In this document: piece by piece, positions 27,594-36,054 of the stretch
How the letters are laid out: every line of letters starts with the position of its first letter
How positions within the stretch are numbered: position 1 is the first letter of the stretch
Assembly (NCBI RefSeq): GCF_022819085.1
Contig: NZ_JALHAG010000011.1
Span: 1-64,000 of the forward strand
From: Planococcus ruber
GTDB taxonomy: Bacteria > Bacillota > Bacilli > Bacillales_A > Planococcaceae
Direction: 5' to 3'
Length of the DNA stretch: 64,000 bases
Program-made: the position numbers and the translations under genes
Notes under the pieces: generated by a model
Databases searched by the model: none
Told to the model about the DNA's origin: nothing
The model's input: the letters and a program-made list of their open reading frames with translations, nothing else

Positions 27594-29123
27594 GTTTCCC
27601 TGCTTTATATAACGTTCGTGGAATTTCATCAGCTGCTGCCAATCCGCATCAAAATCCGGTTGGATGCAGGATACTTGAAACAAGTTCTTTTCCTGAAGGT
27701 AAGAACTCGACCCATGCAGTTCCAAACCCGATAAATGCGCATCTAGAGCAAAATGTTCATAAGGATGCTCCGCTTTAAATGTAATAGCAGTCGGAAACCC
27801 TTTTCCGAGCAGCGGCCAATCGGCTGTATCCCGCTTTACCTTCTCTAAACGCTCGGCTAATTGCCCATACCGCTCCGGGTACGCATCTAGCGCAAGCGAA
27901 AAACTTTTCAGCAAAGCATATGAAAAAGTATACGGCACTTTATCGCCATAATGGCCCAAATCGAGGTAAGCCGGCAGCTTTAGATCCGGCAGAATATTGT
28001 GCCCGGCAAAAACGATGGCCAGTCCACTGCTCGTTCCGACCGCTTTTCCGCTGACCGCTGTCGCAAGCCATGCTTTTTTAAAAGATACCGGCACTGCACC
28101 AAAACTGCTGACGGCGTCGACGCACAGTTTGACTTGAAGGCGTTCGCAAATCGCGGCTAAGCTTTCGAAATCATTGAGCACTCCAGTCGACGTTTCCCCA
28201 TGTGCCATTAACAGCCAGCCATAATTTTGCCGCTGCAGCTGTTCTTCGATCGTATTCGTTGAAAATTCTGCTCCCCATTCCTGTTCCAGGGCGTCAAAAT
28301 TCAGTTGCCATCTGTCCGCCTGCTCTTTTAGCCGCTTGCCAAACTCCCCGTTCACCAGAATGAGTCCGCGGCTTCCGAGGCGGCTTATTTGCGCAAGCAT
28401 GGCTTCATTCGCAAGCGTCCCGCTGCCGAATAGAAAATACGGATGGGAGCCGGCCACCTCTTTCAACTTTTCTTTCACTTCTTCAAATACGGCCTGAAAA
28501 GCGGCAGAACGATGGGAAACAGGCGCTTCGGCAAACGGAGCCGCAAGCGGCGCCGTTAGTTTTACAGGTCCCGGCAAAAATAGTTTCCGTCCCGTCTGGA
28601 GCCGCGAAGCGACAGAGGCTGCGTACCGGCGGCGCGTTGTCGCCATCGGCACAAATACGGCCTCTCCCGTTCCTACAGGAGGGGCAATCGGCTGAAAGCC
28701 CAATTGGCCGTATAATTTCAATTGCCGCGTCGTTCCCGAAATAACGGCCGCATCAAATCCTTCGGCGTAGCAATAATCCGAGAGGGCACGGGCCATCAGG
28801 AAAAACACGCGGCCATTCCGGTGCTCTTTCCGGACAGCCATCAATCGGATTTCGCAAATGTTACGAGAATCCGGCAAATACTGCTCTACTTTACCGATTT
28901 TCCGATCCAATGAAAAAGGGCGTTCCGAGCGCAGGGCAATCATTCCCACAAGCGTTGAATCCGCCAACACAATTAAATACGTATTTTGTGCATGGAAAGG
29001 GTCTATCCTTATCCCTGAACCATCTCTTTCATGCTGCGGAATTTCTTCAACGAAGGTTTCATAATTCAATTGGGCAATCGCATGGAACTCTTCCTCGCTT
29101 CGGGCAATTTTGCACCAGTACAC
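27579..29123 (-). CDS. fused GNAT acetyltransferase-class V aminotransferase
   Basis: About 514 residues with two domains. Residues 1-165 resemble a GNAT or acyl-homoserine-lactone-synthase-like fold (EIRLMAVRKEHRNGRVFFLMARAL). Residues 185-500 resemble a class V PLP aminotransferase such as PhnW or serine-glyoxylate aminotransferase: the PLP-ring aspartate is in CVDAVSSFGAVPV and a lysine follows in AVSGKAVGTSSG. It ends nine bases from the terminator and is preceded by an oxidase gene 14 bp upstream, so they are an operon. Substrate unknown; amino acid or aminophosphonate turnover is a guess. The GTG at 29123 suits the GGGAGGG site better than the ATG six bases earlier. Confidence 0.8.
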   Translation of the reverse strand: MYWCKIARSEEEFHAIAQLNYETFVEEIPQHERDGSGIRIDPFHAQNTYLIVLADSTLVGMIALRSERPFSLDRKIGKVEQYLPDSRNICEIRLMAVRKEHRNGRVFFLMARALSDYCYAEGFDAAVISGTTRQLKLYGQLGFQPIAPPVGTGEAVFVPMATTRRRYAASVASRLQTGRKLFLPGPVKLTAPLAAPFAEAPVSHRSAAFQAVFEEVKEKLKEVAGSHPYFLFGSGTLANEAMLAQISRLGSRGLILVNGEFGKRLKEQADRWQLNFDALEQEWGAEFSTNTIEEQLQRQNYGWLLMAHGETSTGVLNDFESLAAICERLQVKLCVDAVSSFGAVPVSFKKAWLATAVSGKAVGTSSGLAIVFAGHNILPDLKLPAYLDLGHYGDKVPYTFSYALLKSFSLALDAYPERYGQLAERLEKVKRDTADWPLLGKGFPTAITFKAEHPYEHFALDAHLSGLELHGSSSYLQEKNLFQVSCIQPDFDADWQQLMKFHERYIKQGNKIKA

Positions 29124-29137
29124 AGCCATTCCCTCCC

Positions 29138-30256
29138 CTATTCGCGTTCGAAAATCTCTTCTATTCCATAGAGACTCAAATCAATATCCAAAGGTTCCCC
29201 TATTGCCAGCTTTGCTAATTGTTGGCCTAAGAAAGGCCCTGCTGTCAGGCCCGATGACCCTAAGCCATTCGCTGCAAACAGATTGGCATGGCCCGGCACT
29301 GGCCCAATGACCGGCAAGGCACTTTGGATTGATGGGCGAAAACCGGTCGCGGCTCCTGTCCATTCAGCTGCCGCCAATCCCGGAGCGGCATCCAGCGTTT
29401 TATCGAGTATGTGATGGATGCCTCCAGCCGTTAGCTTCGTGTCAAACCCGGCATCGTTTTCGTGCGTCGCACCGGCAACGATCCGCCCATCAGAAAACGG
29501 CACAATGTACAATCCATAAGGCACCATTGCCACCGGCCAATCTTCTGTCGGTGCCCCTTCAGCATGCAGCTGAAGAATTTGCGCTTTTTGCGGCACCACT
29601 TTCATGTGAAGACCGAGCGGTTCGAAAAGTTCGGCCGCCCAAGCACCGCCCGTTGAAACGATGCTGTCCGCATAAAATTCACGTCCGTCCGCCTTTACCC
29701 CGACCACTTTCGTTCCTTCTACAACCAATTCTGCATGGCCATGGACTTTTTCCGCTCCCAGTTTTACTGCTGCCCCGATCAATGCATTACGGACAGAATG
29801 CCCTTCGACTCTTGCTGCGCCGCTGACATAAAGGGAACCATACGACCCGGTTGCGAAAGGAAAGCGCTGTTGCGTCTCTTCCGGCGAAAGCCGCTCCACT
29901 TCTCCCATTTCCGGCGCTTCTTCCCGGCGTTCCCGTGCCTTTTCCTCCATTTTGTCCAATTTGCTGTCCTCATGGATGCTGACGATGCCCACTTGCTTAT
30001 AGCCTGTTTCCTGCTGGCCAAGCGCTTCCAACGCCTGGATCAGTTCAGGGTAGTAAGCCGCTCCATTTTTCGCAAGTCCGTACCATGCTTTATTTCTTCG
30101 CTGCGAAATCCAAGGGCAAACAATTCCTGCTGCCGCACCAGTTGCTTGTCCCGGATCTTCTCGATCGATTAATGTTACTTCTGCCCCTCGTTTTGCAGCT
30201 TCATATGCGGTTGACGCCCCTAAAATTCCGGAGCCGATAATAATTACTGACTTCAT
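29138..30256 (-). CDS. FAD-dependent amine/amino acid oxidase (DAO family)
   Basis: A 372-residue DAO-family flavoprotein. The dinucleotide-binding motif GSGILGASTAYEAAKRGAEVTLID is at the N-terminus and the C-terminal ANGLGSSGLTAGPFLGQQLA contacts FAD. Relatives include glycine oxidase ThiO, D-amino acid dehydrogenase and the aminophosphonate oxidases. It lies directly before the GNAT-aminotransferase gene, so both may process the same amine. Confidence 0.85.
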   Translation of the reverse strand: MKSVIIIGSGILGASTAYEAAKRGAEVTLIDREDPGQATGAAAGIVCPWISQRRNKAWYGLAKNGAAYYPELIQALEALGQQETGYKQVGIVSIHEDSKLDKMEEKARERREEAPEMGEVERLSPEETQQRFPFATGSYGSLYVSGAARVEGHSVRNALIGAAVKLGAEKVHGHAELVVEGTKVVGVKADGREFYADSIVSTGGAWAAELFEPLGLHMKVVPQKAQILQLHAEGAPTEDWPVAMVPYGLYIVPFSDGRIVAGATHENDAGFDTKLTAGGIHHILDKTLDAAPGLAAAEWTGAATGFRPSIQSALPVIGPVPGHANLFAANGLGSSGLTAGPFLGQQLAKLAIGEPLDIDLSLYGIEEIFERE

Positions 30257-30338
30257 TTGAACACCCAGCCTCTAAAATTTCTTATCTTCATTTTACTGGA
30301 GTTGGCAGCCATACTCAAATGCCTCTGCCTGGAGATGG

Positions 30339-30363
30339 ATTTAAAATTTGGGGATAGGGGTAG
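30339..30363 (+). promoter_or_regulatory. probable sigma-B promoter of the MBL gene
   Basis: ATTTAA-N13-GGGTAG, one mismatch in each box, ending 44 bp before the start codon. Confidence 0.55.
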
Positions 30364-30406
30364 AGATAAGAAAGAATCGTTAAGCAGAAATCAAGGAGGC
30401 GTTGTT

Positions 30407-31258
30407 ATGGAAAAAAGTTCTTCCACGGAAAAAGTGTTGCCGGTGACTTCATTCAGAAGCGGATCCGGTTTTGAAGTGGCACCCGATATTTATTGCTACA
30501 CCATTCAAGTGGCGAATGTGTATTTCATCGGAAATCCTGCAATCAGCAATGAATGGGTGCTCGTTGACGCAGGAATGCCCGCTTCTGGAGAGCGCATCTT
30601 AAAAGAAGCGGAAAACCATTTCGGTCCCGGCCATAAATTAAAGTCCATCATTTTAACGCATGGCCATTTCGACCACGTCGGCGGGTTGATAGACATTTTG
30701 GAAACCCACGATGTACCCGTTTATGCCCATCCCTTGGAATTTTCCTATTTGAAAGGAATTACGGATTACCCGGAACCGGACTTTGAGGCAGAAGGCGGAT
30801 GGATCGCCAAGATGTCAAAAGCCTTCCCTGTGAAAGCTATTGATATTTCAACCCGGCTCCATGAGTTGCCGGAAGACGGCACAGTACCTGATATGCCTGG
30901 CTGGCGCTGGATTCATACCCCCGGCCATACAGAAGGCCACGTTTCCCTCTTCCGGGAACATGGGCGCATCCTGATTGCGGGAGATGCTTTTGTCACTGTA
31001 AAGCAAGATTCCCTTTACCGGGTTCTGACCCAGAAGAAAGGCGTTTATGGACCGCCGGTATACTTGACGCCGGACTGGCGGGCTGCTTGGGAATCCGTCG
31101 CAAAGCTTGCTGACCTCCGCCCTTCTGTTGCCGCTACAGGCCATGGCAAGCCGATGAGAGGCTCCGCTTTGGCCAAAGGGCTCGTGGAGTTAGCCAAAAA
31201 CTTCCCCGATGTCGCCGTTCCAAAATACGGGAAGTTTGCCGATACGCTGCATCCTTAA
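30407..31258 (+). CDS. metallo-beta-lactamase-fold hydrolase
   Basis: A 283-residue MBL-fold enzyme with the metal motif HGHFDHVGG near residue 88, a second histidine in HTPGHTEGHVS near residue 170 and an aspartate in IAGDAFVT. Relatives are glyoxalase II-like and quorum-quenching lactonase-like hydrolases; the substrate cannot be told. The start is the ATG at 30407 after AAGGAGG; a longer ORF upstream runs through the promoter region. It has its own terminator. Confidence 0.85.
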   Translation: MEKSSSTEKVLPVTSFRSGSGFEVAPDIYCYTIQVANVYFIGNPAISNEWVLVDAGMPASGERILKEAENHFGPGHKLKSIILTHGHFDHVGGLIDILETHDVPVYAHPLEFSYLKGITDYPEPDFEAEGGWIAKMSKAFPVKAIDISTRLHELPEDGTVPDMPGWRWIHTPGHTEGHVSLFREHGRILIAGDAFVTVKQDSLYRVLTQKKGVYGPPVYLTPDWRAAWESVAKLADLRPSVAATGHGKPMRGSALAKGLVELAKNFPDVAVPKYGKFADTLHP

Positions 31259-31267
31259 AACTACCAG

Positions 31268-31300
31268 CCTCTTGGAAGATTCCTCTTCTAAGAGGTTTTC
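31268..31300 (+). terminator. terminator after the MBL gene
   Basis: CCTCTT/AAGAGG stem with an inner GAAGA/TCTTC pair, followed by TTTTC. It separates the MBL gene from the sucrose-type operon. Confidence 0.65.
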
Positions 31301-31347
31301 TCTGGCCAAAGAAAATAAAACTGTTCAGCCAAATAAAATGAAAATAT

Positions 31348-31373
31348 GTTTTAACATTTCAGAAAACGGGTAT
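31348..31373 (+). promoter_or_regulatory. sigma-B promoter of the sucrose-type operon
   Basis: GTTTTA-N14-GGGTAT: a perfect -10 box, the same spacing as the B. subtilis ctc promoter, and five of six bases in the -35. It leaves a leader of about 55 bases before the glycosyltransferase start. Confidence 0.85.
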
Positions 31374-31435
31374 TGGAAGAGTCCAGTTCCGTTTATTTTT
31401 TGAAACTGATATGACATCGAATGGAGATGAGCACA

Positions 31436-32698
31436 ATGATTAAAAGAGCGCTTTTTGTTTCAGACCACGGCGATCCTTTGGCAACACTCGGAGGCAAACA
31501 AGCCGGCGGACAAAATAATTATGTTAAACAATTAGCCCTTGCTCTTGAAAAAAGAGGTTGGCAAATAGATGTAGTTACGCATTGGTGCGACGCTTCAGCG
31601 CCAAGAATTGAGAAATTCGGAACTGCCTGCCGCGTCATCCGTGTTGAAGCCGGCCATAAAGGATTCGTTTCTAAAGATGAAATGTACACCATGCTTCCGG
31701 ATTTCTATAAAGATATGAAAAGTGCCCTTGACCTTTCTTCCTATGATTTGGTGCACACCCACTACTGGCTGTCCGGTTTAATCGGGAAGAAATTAAAAGA
31801 AGAGTTCGGCCTTCCGCTTATCCACACTTCCCATTCTCTTGGATGGGCAAAAGCGAAAGCGACGGGCATTAAAGATGCACGTCGCATCAAAGCGGAAAAA
31901 TCCATTTTAATTACGGCAGACCAAGTCATTGCCACTACCAATAATGAGAAACAATTGATTCAGGAACATATTGAATCGCCTTCTCCTATCAGAGTGATCC
32001 CCATTGGGGTGGACCAGGCATTTACCGTGCATGGAATCCGTTCACATCTCAGAAGAAAATCCGGCTTTGAAGCTCCTCTCTTCGTTTTCGCCGGAAGATT
32101 GGAAGAAACTAAGGGAATCTTCACCCTGCTGAATGCGTTTCAGCTATTGGTCAACAAGAGCGAAGCCAAATTCAAGCCTCGCCTTTTGATTGCCGGCGGA
32201 GAACAAGATGCGATTGACCCTGCAACACGTTTGCCGCTCGACCCTAAGCTGCGCGAAGCTGTAAAAGGCATTGAAAGCCATGTGGAATTTCTTGGTCCGC
32301 AATCCCAGGAACAGCTGGCCATGTTGTTTAACATTGCAACAGCTACGATTGTTCCAAGCTATTACGAATCGTTCGGCATGGTCGCTGCAGAAGCACAAGC
32401 CTGCGGCAGCCCGGTCATTGCGTCAGACGTCGGCGGATTGAAAAATGTCGTGCAGGATGGCATTACCGGATTGCTTGTGGAAACAAAAAATGAAATCGAC
32501 TTGGGAATTGCCATGGAAGTCTTATCCGTCAATTCGCTGCTGGTTGAACGCTTGAGCCGGCAAGCCGTGAGAATTGCCAAAAAAGATTTTGACTGGGATT
32601 CAATTTCCGCCCGCATCGATTCTATGTATGAGGTGATTAGCAATGCACGAAGCAAAGCATATATTGGCAACAGACCTGGACGGAACACTGGTTGGTGA
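31436..32698 (+). CDS. GT4 glycosyltransferase, sucrose-phosphate-synthase-like
   Basis: A 420-residue retaining glycosyltransferase with the GT-B fold. The N-terminal HGDPLATLGGKQAGGQNNYV (residues 11-30) closely follows the sucrose-phosphate synthase and cyanobacterial SPS pattern; THYW near 108 and TSHSLG at 131 also fit. The C-terminal domain has AGRLEETKG at 219 and the donor-binding E-x7-E (E311, E319). The next gene is a sucrose-phosphatase-like protein overlapping by 56 bp, so the pair probably makes sucrose or a related glycoside from a nucleotide sugar and a sugar phosphate. Other GT4 acceptors cannot be ruled out. The ATG at 31436 has GGAG nine bases upstream; an earlier in-frame ATG has none. 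Confidence 0.85.
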   Translation: MIKRALFVSDHGDPLATLGGKQAGGQNNYVKQLALALEKRGWQIDVVTHWCDASAPRIEKFGTACRVIRVEAGHKGFVSKDEMYTMLPDFYKDMKSALDLSSYDLVHTHYWLSGLIGKKLKEEFGLPLIHTSHSLGWAKAKATGIKDARRIKAEKSILITADQVIATTNNEKQLIQEHIESPSPIRVIPIGVDQAFTVHGIRSHLRRKSGFEAPLFVFAGRLEETKGIFTLLNAFQLLVNKSEAKFKPRLLIAGGEQDAIDPATRLPLDPKLREAVKGIESHVEFLGPQSQEQLAMLFNIATATIVPSYYESFGMVAAEAQACGSPVIASDVGGLKNVVQDGITGLLVETKNEIDLGIAMEVLSVNSLLVERLSRQAVRIAKKDFDWDSISARIDSMYEVISNARSKAYIGNRPGRNTGW

Positions 32699-33362
32699 CT
32701 CCGAAGGCCTTCAGCAATTGCTGAAATTCTATGAAGAACAAGTTTACGATGTCTCGCTCATCTATATTACTGGCCGGTATTATGATTCCGCCTTGTCTTT
32801 GATTGAAAGCGAGAATTTGCCGGTGCCTGATATTTTGGTTACAGATGTCGGTACGACGATTCATATCGGCGAGAATTTTGAAAAAGACGAAGTTTGGGAA
32901 GCCCGGATGCTGGAAAATTGGAAGCCTGATGAAATCGACGAGATTGCTTCCACCGTTTCCGGACTGACAAAACAGCCTCTTTTGCTGGAAAATCGCTGCT
33001 CTTATTACGTCGAAGAAAAAGAGCCTGTTGAAGAATTTCAGAGGAAGCTGGAAAGCTCGGGAATTCCCTATAAATTGATTTTCAGCGGCGGACGCGACGT
33101 TGATATCGTGCCGTTGCCAAGCGGCAAGGGACAAGCCTTGCAATACATTTTAGATAAGTACAATATCCGTGATGCCAAACTTTTAGTAGCTGGAGATTCC
33201 GGAAATGATCTGGAGATGCTGACCTTGGGCTTTCCTTCTGTCATTGTCGGCAATGCCCTCCCGGAACTTTTGGAAAGCGAAGAACACCCCCTAATTTTCC
33301 GCGCCACTAAAGGGTATGCCGGCGGAATTCAGGAAGGTTGGAAACACTTCCACTCAGAATAG
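32643..33362 (+). CDS. HAD phosphatase, sucrose-6-phosphate-phosphatase-like
   Basis: A 239-residue Cof-type HAD hydrolase. The catalytic D11 and D13 are in ATDLDGTLVGD; ITGR (near 43) is motif II; K162 is in SGKGQALQYIL; and GDSGND (184-189) is the metal motif. The arrangement VPDILVTDVGTTIH and SGGRDVDIVP follows cyanobacterial SPP. Its start lies inside the glycosyltransferase gene behind a GAGGTG site, so the genes are coupled. It would remove the phosphate from the product of the GT4 enzyme. Confidence 0.85.
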   Translation: MHEAKHILATDLDGTLVGDSEGLQQLLKFYEEQVYDVSLIYITGRYYDSALSLIESENLPVPDILVTDVGTTIHIGENFEKDEVWEARMLENWKPDEIDEIASTVSGLTKQPLLLENRCSYYVEEKEPVEEFQRKLESSGIPYKLIFSGGRDVDIVPLPSGKGQALQYILDKYNIRDAKLLVAGDSGNDLEMLTLGFPSVIVGNALPELLESEEHPLIFRATKGYAGGIQEGWKHFHSE

Positions 33363-33401
33363 CCTTCGAGCCGCTTCTACGGCCTTGGAAGGCTATTTTT
33401 A
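33359..33401 (+). terminator. terminator of the sucrose-type operon
   Basis: A perfect nine-bp stem ATAGCCTTC/GAAGGCTAT followed by TTTTT, right at the stop codon. It makes co-transcription with the squalene-synthase-like gene unlikely. Confidence 0.85.
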
Positions 33402-33431
33402 TACATAATTTATGCTTATCTAAGCAATCAT

Positions 33432-33459
33432 TTGTTTTTTTAGCCAATTCGTTTATATT
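33432..33459 (+). promoter_or_regulatory. possible sigma-A promoter of the squalene-synthase-like gene
   Basis: TTGTTT-N16-TATATT, about 90 bp before the start codon. The -10 box is good and the -35 moderate. No sigma-B-like site was found here. Confidence 0.4.
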
Positions 33460-33550
33460 TAAAGGAAAGGCAGTTTCGTGATTTCCAAAGATATTTTCGT
33501 CTTTCAAAACGAAAAAAACCAGATTTGCCTATGAACAGGAGGAAATTGAG

Positions 33551-34381
33551 ATGAGTAAAGTCGCGAATTTGCAAAAAGAGTCCATGGTCATGTTAAAGGA
33601 AACAAGCCGGACTTTTTTCATCCCAATCAATTTTTTAGAATCTCATTTGAAAAAGACCGTTGCCTCTGCCTATCTATGCATGCGGGCAATTGATGAAATT
33701 GAAGACCATCCGGAATTGGCCGATGACGTAAAGATCCATCTTTTGTCCGCAACCAGCGAATTGTTGAAAGCCCCATTCGACCGGTTTGCTTACGAAGCTT
33801 TGATCAAACCATACGACAACTTTCTGCCTCCGGTTACAAAGCGCTTAGCCGATTGGATCAGCGTCTGTCCTCCGGAAATCGTGGAAAAAGTGAAAGAATC
33901 CACTTCCATCATGGCAGGCGGAATGGCCAAATGGGTGGAGAAAAAGTGGATCATTGAAACGAAGGAAGACCTGGATGACTATACGTATTACGTGGCCGGC
34001 CTTGTTGGAACGATGCTTTCCGATTTATGGAAGTGGTACGACAATACCGAAACGGATCCAGAGCTGGCCATCGCTTTTGGCCGCGGCCTCCAAGCGGTGA
34101 ATATGCTGCGCAATTATGATGAAGATTTAGAGCGCGGAGTTACGTTTGTTCCAGACGGCTGGACTCGTGAAGACATGTTCAATTACGCCAATAACAATTT
34201 GGCCCAAGCCAATGAATACGTCAAAGCAATTAAAAACAAGCGGATTTTGATGTTCTGTAAAGTACCGCTCGCTTTGGCGCATAGCACGCTTAAAGCTTTG
34301 AAATCCGGAAAAGAGAAAATGTCCCGGTCAGAAGTGGAAGGCATCGTAGAACAGTTAAAGCAGGAAGAACAACTAAATTGA
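33551..34381 (+). CDS. squalene/phytoene-synthase family protein
   Basis: A 276-residue trans-isoprenyl head-to-head synthase family protein. The first Asp-rich motif is D48-E-I-E-D52 in YLCMRAIDEIED, like the eukaryotic squalene synthase LRALDT-E-D pattern, and YYVAGLVGTMLSDLW (147-160) also resembles it. The second motif has asparagine at position 188 (RNYDED) where the family normally has aspartate. It does not resemble YisP or CrtM closely. No desaturase, cyclase or FPP synthase is nearby, so the product is unknown. Own ribosome site AGGAGG and own terminator. Confidence 0.8.
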   Translation: MSKVANLQKESMVMLKETSRTFFIPINFLESHLKKTVASAYLCMRAIDEIEDHPELADDVKIHLLSATSELLKAPFDRFAYEALIKPYDNFLPPVTKRLADWISVCPPEIVEKVKESTSIMAGGMAKWVEKKWIIETKEDLDDYTYYVAGLVGTMLSDLWKWYDNTETDPELAIAFGRGLQAVNMLRNYDEDLERGVTFVPDGWTREDMFNYANNNLAQANEYVKAIKNKRILMFCKVPLALAHSTLKALKSGKEKMSRSEVEGIVEQLKQEEQLN

Positions 34382-34383
34382 AC

Positions 34384-34420
34384 AAAAGGCGCATTTGAGA
34401 ATTCATCAAATGCGCCTTTT
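34384..34420 (+). terminator. terminator after the squalene-synthase-like gene
   Basis: AAAAGGCGCATTTGA/TCAAATGCGCCTTTT stem with T's. Confidence 0.88.
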
Positions 34421-34531
34421 TAGTTTGCAACTGCAGAATGGGATGCTTTTGTCCTGCTTCACTTTCCTTCTTCCTTTCGGCCAAATAGGCTATACTAAAA
34501 GGAGCGAAGCAACTGTAAACGGGGGAGAAAA

Positions 34532-35986
34532 ATGACAATTTCCATTATTAGTGTTTTGACCGCAGCTACTCTCATACTCAATATTTTCCTGGCTGCAGCG
34601 CTGGTTTTTCTGGAACGGCGCGATGCTTCTTCCACTTGGGCGTGGCTATTGGTTCTTTTCTTCATTCCGATATTCGGATTCTTTGTCTACCTTCTTTTAG
34701 GCCGCCAACTCCGAAAAAAAACGCTCTTTAAATGGGAAGGCCGGACAAAAGTCGGAATCGACAGTTTGATCAAGCATCAATTGCATGCATTAGATGAGGA
34801 CGATTTCCATTTTCGCGATGATAATGTGCACGAATACAAAGAATTGGTTTATCTTCACTTGCGGAATAACGGGGCCGTATTGACCCAGGACAACGCTGTC
34901 CAAATCTTTAATGATGGCCGCCAGAAATTCGATGCATTGATTGCCGATATGGAACAGGCAAAAGACCATATACATATGCAGTACTATATCTTCCGTTTAG
35001 ATGGCCTCGGCACCCGCCTTTTAAAGACGTTGACTGCGAAGGCGAAAGAAGGCGTCAAAGTCCGGCTGCTCTATGACGACATGGGATCACGCCGCCTCAG
35101 CAAAAGGCATTTCAAAGAATTCATCCAAGCAGGTGGAGAAGTGGAAACTTTCTTCCCTTCCGTCTTGCCGATTATCAATCCGCGCTTGAATTATCGAAAT
35201 CACCGCAAAATTGTGGTCATTGATGGCCGCGTCGGCTATATCGGCGGGTTTAACGTCGGGGATGAGTACATCGGCCTGAGCCGGAAATTCGGCTATTGGC
35301 GGGACACTCACCTTCGTGTAGAAGGCAGTGCTGTCCACCCGCTTCAAACCCGCTTCATCTTGGATTGGAACCAGGCTTCTGCCCGCCACGACATCGAATA
35401 TAATGAAGTCTTCTTTCCTGCCATTCCGGAAAAAGGCGTGACCACGATGCAGATTGTCTCAAGCGGCCCCGATGAGGAATGGGAACAGATTAAAGACGGT
35501 TACCTGAAGCTCATTAATATGGCAACCGAATCGATTTATATTCAAACGCCTTATTTCATCCCGGATGCCAGTTTCTATGACGCGATTCGAATTGCTGCCT
35601 TATCCGGCATCGATGTGCGCGTCATGATCCCCAATAAGCCTGACCATCCTTTCGTTTACTGGGCGACTTACTCTTATGCCGGCCAGCTATTGAAGGCGGG
35701 CGCGCGGGTCTATATTTATGACAATGGATTTATCCATACGAAAATGATTGTAATCGATGGCAAAGCATCCACCGTTGGAACGGCTAATATCGACGTCCGG
35801 AGCTTTAAATTGAATTTCGAAATCAACGCCTTCATCTATGATGAAAAAGTTTCCTCGGATCTTGCGGAATTATTCCACCAGGACATAGAACTGTCTACGG
35901 AACTGACCATGGATATCTATCTGTCCAGAACCAAATTGATCAAAACAAAAGAGTCGATTGCCCGGCTTTTATCGCCAATCTTATAA
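34532..35986 (+). CDS. cls: cardiolipin synthase
   Basis: A 484-residue phospholipase-D-family enzyme. Two membrane helices lie at the N-terminus (about 1-60), then two HKD motifs: HRKIVVIDGRVGYIGG near residue 225 and HTKMIVIDGKASTVGT near 405. It condenses two phosphatidylglycerol molecules into cardiolipin on the membrane. It has its own GGGGGAG site and a strong terminator. Whether it belongs functionally with the isoprenoid gene upstream is open. Confidence 0.95.
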   Translation: MTISIISVLTAATLILNIFLAAALVFLERRDASSTWAWLLVLFFIPIFGFFVYLLLGRQLRKKTLFKWEGRTKVGIDSLIKHQLHALDEDDFHFRDDNVHEYKELVYLHLRNNGAVLTQDNAVQIFNDGRQKFDALIADMEQAKDHIHMQYYIFRLDGLGTRLLKTLTAKAKEGVKVRLLYDDMGSRRLSKRHFKEFIQAGGEVETFFPSVLPIINPRLNYRNHRKIVVIDGRVGYIGGFNVGDEYIGLSRKFGYWRDTHLRVEGSAVHPLQTRFILDWNQASARHDIEYNEVFFPAIPEKGVTTMQIVSSGPDEEWEQIKDGYLKLINMATESIYIQTPYFIPDASFYDAIRIAALSGIDVRVMIPNKPDHPFVYWATYSYAGQLLKAGARVYIYDNGFIHTKMIVIDGKASTVGTANIDVRSFKLNFEINAFIYDEKVSSDLAELFHQDIELSTELTMDIYLSRTKLIKTKESIARLLSPIL

Positions 35987-36012
35987 GACTGCTCTTTAAA
36001 AAAAGCAGCAGT

Positions 36013-36054
36013 AAAAAAAGCGTTTCCCTCCAATTAAAGAGGGAAACGCTTTTT
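36013..36054. terminator. bidirectional terminator
   Basis: A 17-bp arm AAAAAGCGTTTCCCTC with its complement, between convergent cls and the carboxypeptidase gene. Confidence 0.9.

Noticed and set aside
30407-31258. acyl-homoserine lactonase call for the MBL gene
   Set aside because: The HxHxDH motif is shared by many MBL hydrolases; nothing specific to lactonases is visible.
33551-34381. carotenoid biosynthesis cluster
   Set aside because: Only one synthase-like gene is present; no CrtN, CrtP or other desaturase or oxidase is in the window.
31436-34381. single three-gene operon of glycosyltransferase, phosphatase and squalene-synthase-like gene
   Set aside because: A perfect stem-loop terminator after the phosphatase gene and a 150-bp gap argue that the third gene is separately transcribed.
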